Shown: positions 14,501 through 24,816 of the stretch, one piece after another
Numbering within the stretch: the first letter of the stretch is position 1
How the letters are laid out: each line of letters opens with the position of its first letter
Assembly (NCBI GenBank): GCA_008802785.1
Contig: VUYT01000040.1
Span: 62,001-126,000, forward strand
Direction: 5' to 3'
Length of the DNA: 64,000 bases
Source: Symmetrospora coprosmae
Taxonomy: Eukaryota; Basidiomycota; Cystobasidiomycetes; Symmetrosporaceae
Translations under genes and position numbers: made by a program
The notes under the pieces: generated by a model
Database searches by the model: none
What the model was told of the DNA's origin: nothing
What the model saw: only the letters and a program-made list of their open reading frames with translations

Positions 14501-14868
14501 CGGCAGCGACAGTCTCACCGGGTGCGACGCCTGCCGCAGGTGCATCGCCGAAAGGCCTGTCCATCGCCGGGCGCAGTCAGAGCCAGCGGGATCTTACTGG
14601 TCGAATAATAGCACCTGCTGCTACGGGGGGACTCAACATTGCCGGCGCTGCCGCTGCGGATGGCACACCATCCCCACAGAGAGGGCGCGGCCGCGGTCGT
14701 GGGGGCGTCGCCAGAGGTGGCGGACCAGCCGGTGCGGGCAGAGGACGTGGAGGCATCGTGAATGCTGCCTTGAATGCCGCTGCAGAGACCGGTGCCGCAA
14801 AGCGAGCTCGGGAGGACGAGGGTGCTGACACTGAGGCAAAGAGGCGGAAAGATGGTGAGGCTGCGTAA
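8537..14868 (+). CDS. MLP1: Mlp1/Mlp2/TPR-like nuclear-basket protein with RGG-type tail
   Basis: Filament protein of the nuclear-pore basket, involved in mRNA quality control and export (family knowledge). Seven exons (8537-8834, 8960-9177, 9294-11012, 11081-11719, 11789-12237, 12320-13076, 13144-14868) give 1,934 residues, the usual TPR/Mlp size. Almost the whole chain is coiled coil. The conserved block around SYTEIYTSYIKMQEAL, the CLNQILAEIQ segment and the LHSHLETVSSQ region are typical of TPR/Mlp1. The last ~150 residues are disordered (Ala/Ser/Pro) and then run into RGRGRGRGGVARGGG and a second GRGRGG, ending in a basic KRRKDGEAA. The RGG section is unlike yeast Mlp1. It could also be another large coiled-coil protein, but the TPR blocks make that unlikely. 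Confidence 0.88.
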
Positions 14869-15330
14869 GAGAATAGAGGCCAGCTCAGCCTAGCGTTCAT
14901 GCAGTGCGACCCAGCATGTTGTAGCGATAGACCGTGAGTTGCTGGGAGCGTAAGAAGTTCGTTCATTGCGCATCATCGGCATCAACGTCAAGCTATCCCT
15001 ACAATGAAATGACCACGCATGTAGTCGGAACAGGTCAAGTGCAGTCGTTGACATTCATCGTACGTACAGAAAGCCCACGTCAAGAAAAGAGGAATGCATA
15101 TTTGCGTTCGGTCTGTCTAGGTCGAGCGGAACAGATTGCGTCAGCGGCACACCCTTCAAGGCGATGCGCCAGCTGGAGCTCGGGAAATGGCCAAGAAGCG
15201 AGGTATGGACATATTTGGAATAGCATGAGCATCGAAGGCAAAGGGCCCAAAGTCGAGGCGGGAAGGGCGGGCCGGCGAAGCTGTGCTGACTCCGCGCGTG
15301 GGGCTGAGGTGGTTGTTACTGCCGATCCCG
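14869..15330. other. Convergent intergenic region, no gene seen
   Basis: It separates the stops of the TPR-like gene (+) and the kinase (-). Short ORFs here have no recognisable motifs or intron logic. It presumably holds both 3' UTRs and polyadenylation signals. Confidence 0.5.
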
Positions 15331-18300
15331 TCAATGCTTGCTCCCGCCGAAGCCAAACCTGCCGAAGAAAGACTTCATCTTCCCGATGGTCCTTCTGGAG
15401 TTGGAAGTGTCGGGTCGAGGTGGGGGAGACGCGAGAGTGCGCAGATCCTCGGGCGGCGGGTAGAGGGTGAAGGGCGATACGACGGCATTGAAGCGCGAGA
15501 GGTCAGAGTACTCCTTGAGTGCGTCCGGCGTCGGCGTCATGATGGCTCGCGAAGCGGAGTGAGACCATGTGGCGCTCATGTTGGCTGAGCGAGGTGAAGG
15601 GTTGTACGATTTGACCGGAACCTCGATGCTGGGCGTTGCGCAGATGAAGCTGCGTCATGTTCGTCGGGCGTTCAGCTAACGGTATAAAATGAGATCGATC
15701 GACAGCAAGGGGCAACTCACCTCTGGTAGATGTTGTCGGCGCGGGGCGCTCGCTGGAAGGCTCCGCTAATTTTGCGGATTGGAGGAGGCCGGGCATGAAT
15801 CGTATCCTCCTCATCCTCTGCGCTCTGTCGCTGGTCATCTTCGTCGTAGACGCGGACATCGCCTCGCATATGCTGCAGAGCTTGCGGTGAAGCTGGAGTG
15901 CGAGGACTGCTGTTACCATCGTGACTGCTGTACTCGGACTCGGCTGTCTCCTCTGACGGGCAGGTCTCGGGCGACCAGCATGAGCGGATGTGGGCTACGT
16001 TGGAGCTAGCTACCGAGATTGGACGGGAGACGGTGATAGCTGGCACGTACGTTGCCGTCTGATCATCTCCGGCTCCGACTGCACGCAAGGAGAGTCGGGA
16101 AGTCAGCAAGATGAGTAAGAACATGTGCTGTGAAGCCATACATGCGGATACCCACCAGTCTGATTGCTCCTGAGCGACTCGGCATCGTCGTCCGTCTCGG
16201 CCTCCATCGTACCGAGAGTCGAGTCGGACCTCTCGGACTGCCTACTGTCGCAGCGCTCCGAGTCAGCCGAAGTGCTCGGTCGGCTCGTGAAGCTGGGAGC
16301 CAGCGAGCGTCTGATCTTGGTAGTGAAAGTCTCGCGCGCAGGCACTGGCGGTGGGGATGGGGCGTCTGGGGATCGTCGGATGTGCGCAGGAGCGCTGCGT
16401 GTAAGAGAAACACGGCTTGCACTGCGCGATAGGAAGGAGCAGGCGGTTGCGCTAGCCACGGCATCACCATGCTCGCGCTGGGCCTGCGGCGAAATGATGC
16501 GCTCTTGAATGACTTCCTGCTGCTCGGCTTGAGGCTGCTTGATGTGCAGCACATCGACATCGCCTGCATTGGTGAATGGAGGTCGTGCGCCTGTGAAACG
16601 AAAGAAGACCTTCAGTCGTCTGGGCAAAGAAAGCCATGTCACCAAAGTAGCGCTCACCTTCGTCATTAGAGACTCGCCCATCTCGCTCAACCATAGCATA
16701 ATCGTCGTCAAGAGGTCGACCGCTGCCGTGCGCCCCGCCGAAGGTGACCGAATCGTCGAGTGCTTTGCCGTTCTTGCTGGACCTAAAGGATGACGCGATG
16801 GAATGGAACGACAGGCCTGAAATTGATCTTTGCGACTTGACGCTCGGTCGACGCTTGGAGAGACGCGTTGGCTTCTCGACGGCATGGATGAACGGCTGCT
16901 GCGTCGGGATCATCGAGTGTGCCTGTGCGACCGCGAGAGCGTTCTGAGTCGGATGAGGCACCTGCGCCGCATCGCACGTATGCTGCGACGGAGGAGCTGT
17001 ACGAGCTGTGAGGGAGCGTGTGCTTGGAGAGTCAGACGGCTATCGTAAAGCGGGCCGAGCGCGAGACAGACCTACCCAGCTTGTCCCCATTCTTGCGGTT
17101 TCCTCGCTTCTCCGGCGATTTCTGCTTCTTCGGCGATTTTGCCTTCGCTGGGAAGGTTCCTGCATTCTCCTTGTTCTGACTTTCATCCTCCCTCTTCGCC
17201 CGGATACCGCTAGCTTTGCTGCTGCCGAAGCCTTTGAGGCTGTCTGGTGACCTGAGCTCCTTCGAGTCTCGGACCTGTGCACCGAGCGCGATGCCATGTC
17301 CTGGACCTTGCTTCTTGATGGGTGTCCCGGCACCCCCTGTGTTGCGTGCGAGATTGACGGAGCTGCGGTTACTGTTGGTAGATGCGGCAAGGACATTGCT
17401 GGATGCACCTTTCTTGGGCGTGGATGTGAGAGGTCCATTGGGTGAAGCTGGTGTCTCAGGAGATTGGATAGTCGAGCGGGCAGGGGATGTGTGCTCAGAG
17501 CCAAGGAGTAAGGGTCGCAGTCCATTGACAGTCTGCTTGGGTTGGCCTGAGTGGGCAGAGGGGCGAAGAAGCCGCGTCAGTCACACTCGTCGCACATTAA
17601 AACATCCCAGACAGGATCGGCGTACCGGTTGCCGCGCTGCCGCTATTACTCGGCTCGTCTCTGAAGATCTTGATGTCGGCTTTTTTCCTCGATGACGGCG
17701 TCGCAGGACCGGTTTTCTTGCCGTTTGTTTTGACTGGAGACGTGGTGGTGGCTGGGTTCGACGTAGCCGAAGAGGGGGCAACTCTCTTCGCATTGAGCGG
17801 GGCAGTGGTCTTCGGCTTGGCGATGCTTGCGTCCGTGGTCGTCCACTTAGGGTCGGCGATGAGCTGGGGTGGCTTGATAGCAGCAAGGGCCGGACGTGCG
17901 GCACTGGGCTCTTCGACAACGATGGTCGGAGTTGACGGCGCGCAGCTGATCGGGAAGGGACTCGCAGTAGCGGCACTTCGGGCTATGGGCGCAGAACATC
18001 AGACCGAGCAGCTCCGTGTCAGCAGCGACTCGTTCTGTCAGTACTCTTATCCCCTGGACTGACCGTCGCCGCCCATCACGCTCGGAGGTCGTAGGCTGAA
18101 GAAAGGGTGGGTAAGGCCCTTTGCGCAGGTTGCAAGGCGTCGTGCAACCGAAGGCTCGACCATCTGGCGGATGAGATCTTCGAAAGCCAACGAAACCTTG
18201 TACTGGCCATGGAACTGGCCTGTCAAGGTGCGCTTGTAGTAGACTTCGAGAGCACTGCGAAGGGCACCGAAAGAGTCAGCGCGTCGCATTAGGCAGAGAG

Positions 18301-20030
18301 GCAGGTGAGTCGCAACGCACTCCTTCGTGACAAACTCTGCAGGATGCAAGGAAGGTCGTCAGCGTGAACGAAGGGAGTCGGGAACAACCTTACTCGCCCT
18401 CTGTTGTGTCTTTCTCGAAGGGAGTTCTGCCGACGACCACTTCGTACATGGTCACGCCAAGGGACCAGATGTCGGCCAGGCGCTCGTCATGCAGTCTCTG
18501 TGCTGCTCGTTCTGGGCTCAGATACTCTGGCGTTCCCCAGCTGAGGCTCGTCTTGAAGGCACTCTCAGAGTGCTCCGCAGACATCGACCAGCGATTTGCG
18601 AAGCCGAAGTCGACAATGACGGGCTGGTCTTCCGAGCTGAGCAGGATGTTGGCTGCGGGAGATGACAGATTGTCAGCCACGTGCGCACTCGACATTGGAA
18701 AAAATCATGGACGCACCTGGCTTGATGTCATTGTGGGTGACGCCGTGAGCGTGAAGGAACTCGATGCCAGAGAGGAGGCCTGCGAAGTACGGCCTCGCGA
18801 CAGACTCGGCAACATTGGCTGCGGAGCGTAAGGGACGAGGTCAGCTCGTCGATATCACTTACAGGCGTGCTTTGCAAGACACGCACTCGGCATGAGCTTG
18901 CTGTGAATCTGCCACGAGAGCGAATGTCAGAATGCTCAGCCGCGGAACTTTTCCTTACGCCGGCAGATGGAGTTCCGCAGCTTACATCCATCGTGACAAG
19001 CGCATCTGCGAATCGAGAAAGGTAGAGGCGGGGAGGTCAAGGGCGTTAGTGTGCCTGCGCGCTAGCGAAAGGCCAAGACAGTATGGGCCTACAGCCTGGG
19101 GTGATTGTGCTGCGCGGAGGAAGTGAATGCAGAAGATGTCAGCGTCCCGAAGACTAGCTCTGAGCCGGCAGCGACACCCACAAGTCGTAGAAGCGGATGA
19201 TATTTGGGTGCGGGTCCGCTTTGAAGGAACGAATGACCCTGCGTTACCGGAGCAATGCGCGGGCGCGTGTCAGCGAAGAGTTCAGATGAGCGGCATCCTC
19301 GCGAGGCATACTCACTTGAATTCCTGCCACACGCTCCGCACTCGAGCAGGTGTGGTCTTGTCCTCTTTGACCCTAAAGACGAGCTTGACGGCTTGGGTCA
19401 GATGGGGTGCCTGCTTCTGCTGGACCTTCCAGACCGAGCCCTGCATGGATGTGGAAGCATGGTCGGCACCAACAGAGCAGCGGCGCTGCATCTGCAGCCG
19501 AAGCAGCTCACCCAGTTCCCGTAGCCGATTTCCTCGACGAACTTGTACATTGCCGAGAGCTGGGAGTCCGAGGTGAGACTGAAGATGTCCTGAGCTCCCT
19601 TCGGCGAGCTCGTCCCCTCTGGGAGTGCTGCATCTTGCGCGACGACCTTCTTGACAGGGGTGCGGTCATGGTCTGGCACGGCTGCAGGACGAGCGTCGAT
19701 GTTGGCGAGACCTGGCGAAGGTGCAGGAGCTGAGGAGTGCTGCTGGTGCTGTTGTCCTTGCTGTACTGACCGTGTGGGAGTGGCCTTGGTCGATGGAGTG
19801 GGAGGAGGCGCCTGCTGACCCTTGATCATGGCGACGGGGGACGGGTCTGGCGAGGGCGAGGGCGAGCGATACCGTTCATGCGAGTTGAAGTAGCTGTCGG
19901 GACCGGGAGATGGACCAGGGGTGTGGAGAGTGGGCGTGCCTGTCACGAGAGATCTGTTGACCTCGAGTGTGGGCGAGGGGCGGCAATCGATGAGCTGCTG
20001 GGCGACCAGCGAGGTGAATGCGGTGGCCAT
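15331..20030 (-). CDS. Serine/threonine protein kinase, non-RD catalytic loop, long disordered C-terminal tail
   Basis: One multi-exon gene. An N-terminal Ser/Pro-rich segment (from ATG 20030) leads into the kinase domain. Glycine loop EEIGYGNW joins GSVWKV, with the ATP lysine in AVKLVF. HPNIIRFYDLW follows. The catalytic loop is THNDIKPANILL, then IVDFGFANRW, GTPEYLSPERA and LADIWSLGVTMYEVVVGRTP. After the domain come roughly 600 residues rich in Ser/Thr/Pro/Lys (SPARSTIQSPETPASPNGP, KSPKKQKSPEKRGNRK). The end is MKSFFGRFGFGGSKH at 15331. I traced phase-matched introns through 17549-17630, 16660, 16150 and 15660, so the tail belongs to the same gene. HND replaces the usual HRD. I cannot assign an orthologue. 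Exon borders between 18660 and 19400 are approximate. Confidence 0.8.
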
Positions 20031-20826
20031 GGTGCCTGGGCCTGAACCGGGATAGGGACAGGTGACACAGGAGGAAGAAGAGGGAGAACAGCAGGGATGC
20101 TGGCAGTCGACGACGCTGTCTTTGCCGTTGCCGTTGCTCTCTGCCCGTTGCTGCGTGTCCCTCCTGACGGTCTGATCCCTCCGATGACAGCAGGGCGAGC
20201 GGGGTGGAAGCGAAGTAGATTGTCAACGGGTCGAGCGCACCACGCGCTGGCTGTGGGTCTCGGGCGGCCAGTGGGAGAGAGCGTGCTGAGAGGGGCGAAA
20301 GTGAGAAGATGCAGTGGAAGATAAGGATGGGACACAAGGGCAGGAGAGCTCCACGACCAGGGCGAGCAGAACAAGACCAGCTCGTCCTTTGTTAGCGCAG
20401 CAAGCGAGAGAGAACAACAAAAAACATTCGCGGACGTGCGGACCTCCGCTGCCCGCGTCCCCCTTCGTCACCCGTTTTCTTGCTGCTTCGACTTCTCGCC
20501 GGAGGGCACCCGGACGGAGGTGCAAGACGTCTGACACCGGAGAGCGAGCGCCGGAGCCATGTGGTCGCCGTCGTCGTGTGCTCAAACAGATCGGCATCGC
20601 TGTCTCATGCCTTCCCATGTGCAGCTTGAAGTTCGTTCGACGGTGCTCAGAGTGTTAGACGCTAGTCTGGTCTATATGGAAGGCCCGCCAATCTCCGCGC
20701 GCAATGATTGCCGTGACGAGGGGTATGAAGGCACGACTGGCTTGCGAGCTATCGAACAAGGTGCGTAGGTACGTCTAGATATTGCTTCGAGCGAGAGGCC
20801 GGCGTTGGCATTCTTGAAGCGACATC
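20031..20826. other. Intergenic region upstream of the kinase, no gene seen
   Basis: About 800 bp lie between the kinase start and the stop of the next minus-strand gene. The ORFs on both strands lack motifs. It probably contains the kinase promoter and leader. Confidence 0.45.
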
Positions 20827-21565
20827 CTACTTGGAGGCGCCCGTAACGCTCTCGAGCGCGGACTGCGCCGCTGCCTTGATGTCGGTGAGGATGGACGTCG
20901 CTTGGCCAGCAGCCTCTCCCGTGCTAGAAGGAGCAGTGGATCCAGCTGTTTACGTTGGGTGGGAGAGATTAGCCATTTGGACCAAGGCAAAGAAGCAATC
21001 TGCCGAGCGGCCTCACCTTGTGCTGGGTCTGTGTGGTAACGAGTAGGCGGGACATAGTTTCAGCCTGAGGCCCGATGATGCCGAAAAGAATCAGCAGGGG
21101 AGCCTACCTGTCCCAAGAGGCTCGATCTTGGTCGCGTCGAGCATGGCATCCTGGCTTGCGTTCTCGGCCGTCGCAGACCCGGCAGTCTGTGGGGATGCTC
21201 GATGGCAGTCAGTTACAAGGCAGAGACGCGACGGCCGTCACAAGATGAGAGCAGCGCACAGGAATCAGATTGTCCTTCTGCGGGTTGCCGTAGACCGAGG
21301 CCGAGGTCGGGTTGGCAAGTCCGTCAGGGATGTCGACGGCCTGGTGAGGGCGACGCGCTAATCAGCAGCTAGCACGACGGCAGCTTTGACAACACAGGAG
21401 ATTCCGAGCACGCTTCACCTTGAAAGGCGCCATAGCACTCTACGAACCGTCCATGGCATTATTCCGAATGGACGGGAAGCGAATTCAGGCTTCAGCAGAA
21501 GAAAAGCAGAAAGCTCCGAAGAGCCAGCAGCTCAGGCCGGCCGAACTCACGTCGTTGAAGCTCAT
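20827..21565 (-). CDS. Small Ala/Ser/Thr-rich protein, unknown
   Basis: Five exons (21565-21551, 21439-21419, 21340-21260, 21186-21108, 20945-20827) fit together in phase to give 104 residues. They run MSFND, SAMAPFK, AVDIPDGLANPTSASVYG plus NPQKDNLIP, then TAGSATAENASQDAMLDATK, and end in a helix-like SILTDIKAAAQSALESVTGASK. There is no signal peptide and no membrane helix. A coding-looking stretch NYVPPTRYHTDPAQ at 21063-21018 sits inside the last intron. It ends in phase with the final exon but cannot be entered through a normal AG acceptor without meeting a stop. It is either skipped, or I have the wrong acceptor. I do not recognise the family. Confidence 0.5.
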
Positions 21566-22036
21566 TGTGAAAGGATGAAGGTGGTAGTGGTGGTTGGCGA
21601 GATACGGACGCAACAGAATATCGAGAGCAGCAGAACGACAGCAGCTTCTGCGAGAGTGCGCTATCTTCGTCCCTCCGGACTGATAAGGGCGGAGCCCCGT
21701 GCAGTGCCTGAGTGTGGCTACGTCATGACGGAGCTCATCCGGGGATGTAGATCTTGCACAAGGCGAACTCCTGCCTCGCAACTCCTCGCGGATACGGTTT
21801 GTGCCTCCTTCGCAGGCTGTCTTGTCGTGTACAGCGGCCCAGATGGTCGCTTTCCACCTGACCTGGGAGAGGAGCGGCGGCTTTTTCGGCAACGTGCTCA
21901 GGACCTTCGAGTTCAGGGCCGACAATAACACTTCGGCAGGGCCGACAATAACACTTCGGCCGACCATCTCGTACCTCGCCTTTACTCCTACCGGGCTACA
22001 AGCGACAGACAAGACCCATTCATACCGGTAGCCATC
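21566..22036. promoter_or_regulatory. Divergent promoter region with a 23-bp tandem duplication
   Basis: This is the shared upstream region of the small minus-strand gene and the first MGCSASKQ gene. It has no convincing ORF. The tandem duplication at 21914-21959 lies 78 bp before the plus-strand ATG. Confidence 0.45.
21914..21959. repeat. Perfect 23-bp tandem duplication
   Basis: Two adjacent identical copies (21914-21936 and 21937-21959) begin cagggccgacaataac and end cttcgg. The position just upstream of a start codon means it may duplicate a promoter or leader element. Confidence 0.9.
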
Positions 22037-22459
22037 ATGGGTTGCTCAGCCTCAAAGCAAGATGTGGGTTCGCCTAGGGACCACGTGCACGTTGCATGCG
22101 GAGACGCGCTGACACTGCATGAGCCGGGCTTCCCAGTCTGCAGGACACTTTAGCGATGTGGGCGCGACTCAGTACCTGTGCGAACATAATCTCCGGAAAG
22201 CGGCTGACTGCTCTGGCGCCAGCCGGATGAGCACTCTATGCGTCGAGCAGGCGGTGTCAACGGCGCAAGTGCAGCTGCCGTCTATGTCGGCGCGCCCGCT
22301 GTGGGAGGTGATGCGGGTGTCGGCGCTGGTATGGGACATGGGGGAGGCCATGGTATGAGCTGCGATACAGGAGGAGGAGGAGGAGGAGGCGGCGGCTTTG
22401 GTGGCGGCGGAGGAGGTGGAGATGGAGGAGGAGGAGGGGGTGGTGGAGGAGGCATCTGA
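22037..22459 (+). CDS. MGCSASKQ protein with poly-glycine C-terminus, copy 1
   Basis: Exon 1 (22037-22063) encodes MGCSASKQD and ends at a GTGGGT donor. The last exon is very Gly-rich: YVGAPAVGGDAGVGAGMG, then GHGGGHGMSCDTGG and long G runs ending GGI at the TGA at 22459. Gly2 followed by Cys3 and Ser/Lys nearby is the classic pattern for N-myristoylation plus palmitoylation, so the product is probably membrane-attached (inference). The middle is unresolved. One in-phase solution uses a short exon near 22142-22155 and an acceptor near 22268. The close relative at 23529-23860 has the same first exon and the same architecture. I know of no named family. Confidence 0.55.
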
Positions 22460-22765
22460 TCGGGACAGGCGAACGGTTCTGCATGCTGAAGCCGTCATTC
22501 ATGAGTGATCTTACGTGAATGCAGTCTGCACGAGGCCATGTGTCTACCACACGCCCCACTGGACTGCCCGGCGCGTTTCATGCGCAGTTTACCTCTCATT
22601 CGGTCGCCCTCGTGTACAGGGCAGCTACTGTTCATACTCATCACTAGCCAGATCCATCGCACACTTATCAATAGACAAATCCATCGCGCGACTTCATCGA
22701 GCTCAGTTACTTCGCAGAGCTGGAAAGCGGTCGTCGCGCTTGATCAACTGTAAGTCCAGGAATAG

Positions 22766-22971
22766 AGCGCGGCCAAGGAAGAGAAGGCGGACCCGTCAGA
22801 GAGCGTGGAGGAGGCCAAGGCGATGGCTGCTTCAACTCGCTGCTTCTTGACGTGTGGCGGCGTCGTTTGTGGTTAAGACCATGGTCATCGCGGCAAGGAC
22901 ACACAAAAGGCGCAATCTGCTGGTAATGCGAGCGACGGTGGAGGTGGTGATACGAGCTGCTGCGGGACGTA
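22766..22971 (+). other. Possible third, incomplete member of the poly-Gly family
   Basis: One reading frame gives AAKEEKADPSESVEEAKAMA, then TRCFLTCGGVVCG and a stop. In the same frame, AQSAGNASDGGGGDTSCCGT then ends at a TAG. The charged segment and the Gly/Cys ending look coding, and a short intron could remove the intervening TAA. No MGC first exon was found nearby. It may be an unrecognised gene or a decayed copy. Confidence 0.3.
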
Positions 22972-23428
22972 GGAAGCTATGCACAACTCGTTAAGCTCGA
23001 CATCTGTTTGCGCACGGTTGTGAGCGGAGGCGAGTACTTTCGCAAATCCTGTCTCGCAGTGCGCATGGAATGGGCAGCGTGCCGGCAGTTTGGCCGCAAA
23101 ATGACCTTCCCTGCATCGCTACAGAGCTCGCTAAGCTGCCCACTTATCGAGTCTAGGTGCTGGCTTTGGAGAGGTTGACCACAGCGACCACGAAGTTGAG
23201 GCCGAACGACCGGACCTGACGTCACTGCTGATCCGCAATGGCGTACTGAACCGACTACATGCAGTGCCTGGCTGTGTGTTCGACCTGACATGGGCATCAC
23301 TTCACAAAGCGGTGCGTCAACGCTCTCGCACCGGTTATCGTCCGACACAGCATGGCAGTGCTCGAGTCGTCACTTCCGTCGGATGACCGCGTCCTGCCGG
23401 CCTAGTGTGGACCAAACAAACGGAGGTC

Positions 23429-23434
23429 TATAAG
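23429..23434 (+). promoter_or_regulatory. TATA-like box of the second MGCSASKQ gene
   Basis: TATAAG lies 95 bp upstream of the ATG at 23529, a plausible core-promoter distance for a fungal gene. Confidence 0.45.
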
Positions 23435-23528
23435 AAGCGAGCGAGTTGAGGACGTATTGCTTGCCTTCGTTCTCATTGCTTCGAGCATCTGATCTGGATA
23501 TCTGCACCTACCCACTAAGAAACAGAAC

Positions 23529-23860
23529 ATGGGCTGCTCAGCATCTAAGCAGAGGGTGCGTCCGGCTCTCTACCGTATGAGCGGCGCCTGCGATCCGTCT
23601 GATGAGCTTGCATTCCTTCTACAGTCCAACGGAAACTACAGCGAGGTATGTTACGCATTGTCTTGGACGGAGACCGGAGTAGCCTGACATTGCGCATTGA
23701 CCCCGCGGATCAGAAGAGAGGCCGAGGTCGAGGCGGCTACGGTTCGGGCAGTGGCGGCACAAGCTTCTTCGCCTTCGGCGGCACCGGCGGCGATGGTGGT
23801 GGTGGTAGCTGTGGCGGTGGAGGTGGTGACGGTGGAGGCGGCGGCGGAAGCTGCTCGTGA
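23529..23860 (+). CDS. MGCSASKQ protein with poly-glycine C-terminus, copy 2
   Basis: Three exons (23529-23555, 23625-23645, 23714-23860), all split between codons, give 64 residues. They are MGCSASKQR, SNGNYSE, then KRGRGRGGYGSGSGGTSFFA followed by Gly runs broken by Asp, Cys and Ser, ending GGGGSCS. The N-terminus is a textbook dual-acylation signal (Gly2, Cys3). The two cysteines in the tail could be further acylation or disulfide sites. The first exon differs from copy 1 mostly at silent positions, so the two are true paralogues with the first nine codons conserved. Function unknown; a membrane-attached low-complexity protein is the most that can be inferred. Confidence 0.65.
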
Positions 23861-24362
23861 GCTTCCCTGAGCGTCAAGGTGAGCGGGAGCGTGCGCTGTC
23901 GAGCCATAGAGCTTTACTGAAGGCTGTAAGCTCCGGGTCATCCTACAATTCCTCAGCGCCCTCCTTCCGCATTGATCAAGCCAGATCCCCACCCTCTGTA
24001 GCATGTCCACGCTTCGGCAGCCTAAAGTCCGAAGTCCTGCAATGTCCGTTCCCACTCGTATATTGCCGATCTGCCCGTAATGGCATGCCACTTTTGATGC
24101 ACGGGAGGCATACGAACCGATGCCTGCGGCTGCCTCGCTGCATTTGACTCGGGCGTCTGTGTCCTTCTGCGCCCAAATTGCATGACGGCGCGCCAGGCTT
24201 GTCGTGGATGATCTGCCTCCCAGCGCGCCTGAGAACTGCTACGCGTTGCGCGACGTCAACTGGACGCCAGCGAATACGATGATGTCCCTCGGCATGCATG
24301 AGGACGCGAGTTGCAGAGCCGCACAGATGGCGATTTCGGGATATGATGTCGAGCCATGGCTT
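23861..24362. other. Intergenic, no gene seen
   Basis: The region lies between convergent genes. Short ORFs on both strands carry no motif. It presumably holds 3' UTRs. Confidence 0.4.
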
Positions 24363-24816
24363 TCACCTCGTCCGGCCATACTGCCTCTGGTGGAATTGCT
24401 GCTGGAGGAGGGCCTTCTCTCTTGCGTCCTCCTCTTCCCTGTCCCTAGCAGTGCTACCACTGTAGTGATCCTCCATCTCGTACATTTCCGCCATCTGTCC
24501 GTCCAGGCGCGAGTACCCGCGCCCGCTCATGCCAGCCGCGAGCCCGCCTCCACTGCGACGCAGTATACCTCGCTGCTGCCGGCGAACATTGCGGCGTGTA
24601 GGCTGGCGGTCGGCGTGGTCGAGCAAGCGCTCCCACCAGGAGGAGACGAGCTGTCGTAGCGGGTCGCCTAGGCACGTCGAGAGGACTGCGAAGAGGAGCT
24701 GTCAGCTTTCGCGCTCCGACAGCGCAGAGACAGCCTCAGGACGCACGCAGGTAGAAGACGAAGAGTGTCAAGAAGAGTACGAGGAAGATGATCAGGTAGA
24801 AGAGCGACTTCTCCAT
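24363..24816 (-). CDS. Single-pass membrane protein with basic cytosolic tail, unknown
   Basis: Two exons (24816-24747, 24685-24363; donor GTGCGT) give 130 residues. The start is a very hydrophobic helix, MEKSLFYLIIFLVLFLTLFV, ending FYLR. STCLGDPLRQLVSSWWERLL then leads into a soluble tail with RRNVRRQQRGILRRSGGG, an acidic MAEMYEMEDHYSG and REKALLQQQFHQRQYGRTR. The helix lacks an obvious cleavage site, so a signal anchor is likelier than secretion. The basic tail would face the cytosol. No family recognised. Confidence 0.65.

Larger units (their letters stand above)
22460..23528. other. Region between the two MGCSASKQ genes
   Basis: Apart from the Gly/Cys-ending open stretch at 22766-22971 and a TATA-like box at 23429, I see no supported gene. 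The ORF at 22515-22850 looks like chance. Confidence 0.4.

Noticed and set aside
17581-17976. A separate gene end at GMF-stop (17597) splitting the kinase
   Set aside because: A donor at about 17630 and an acceptor at 17549 join the frames exactly in phase into a long Ser/Pro-rich continuation.
22169-22498. Poly-Ser minus-strand ORF over the Gly-rich exon
   Set aside because: Reverse complement of GGN repeats automatically yields Ser/Pro/His runs; the plus strand has the start codon, the splice sites and a paralogue.
22515-22850. ORF starting MNAVCTRPCVYHTPH
   Set aside because: Cys-containing but with no signal peptide or splice support, and it ends in an Arg-rich reading that overlaps a better frame.
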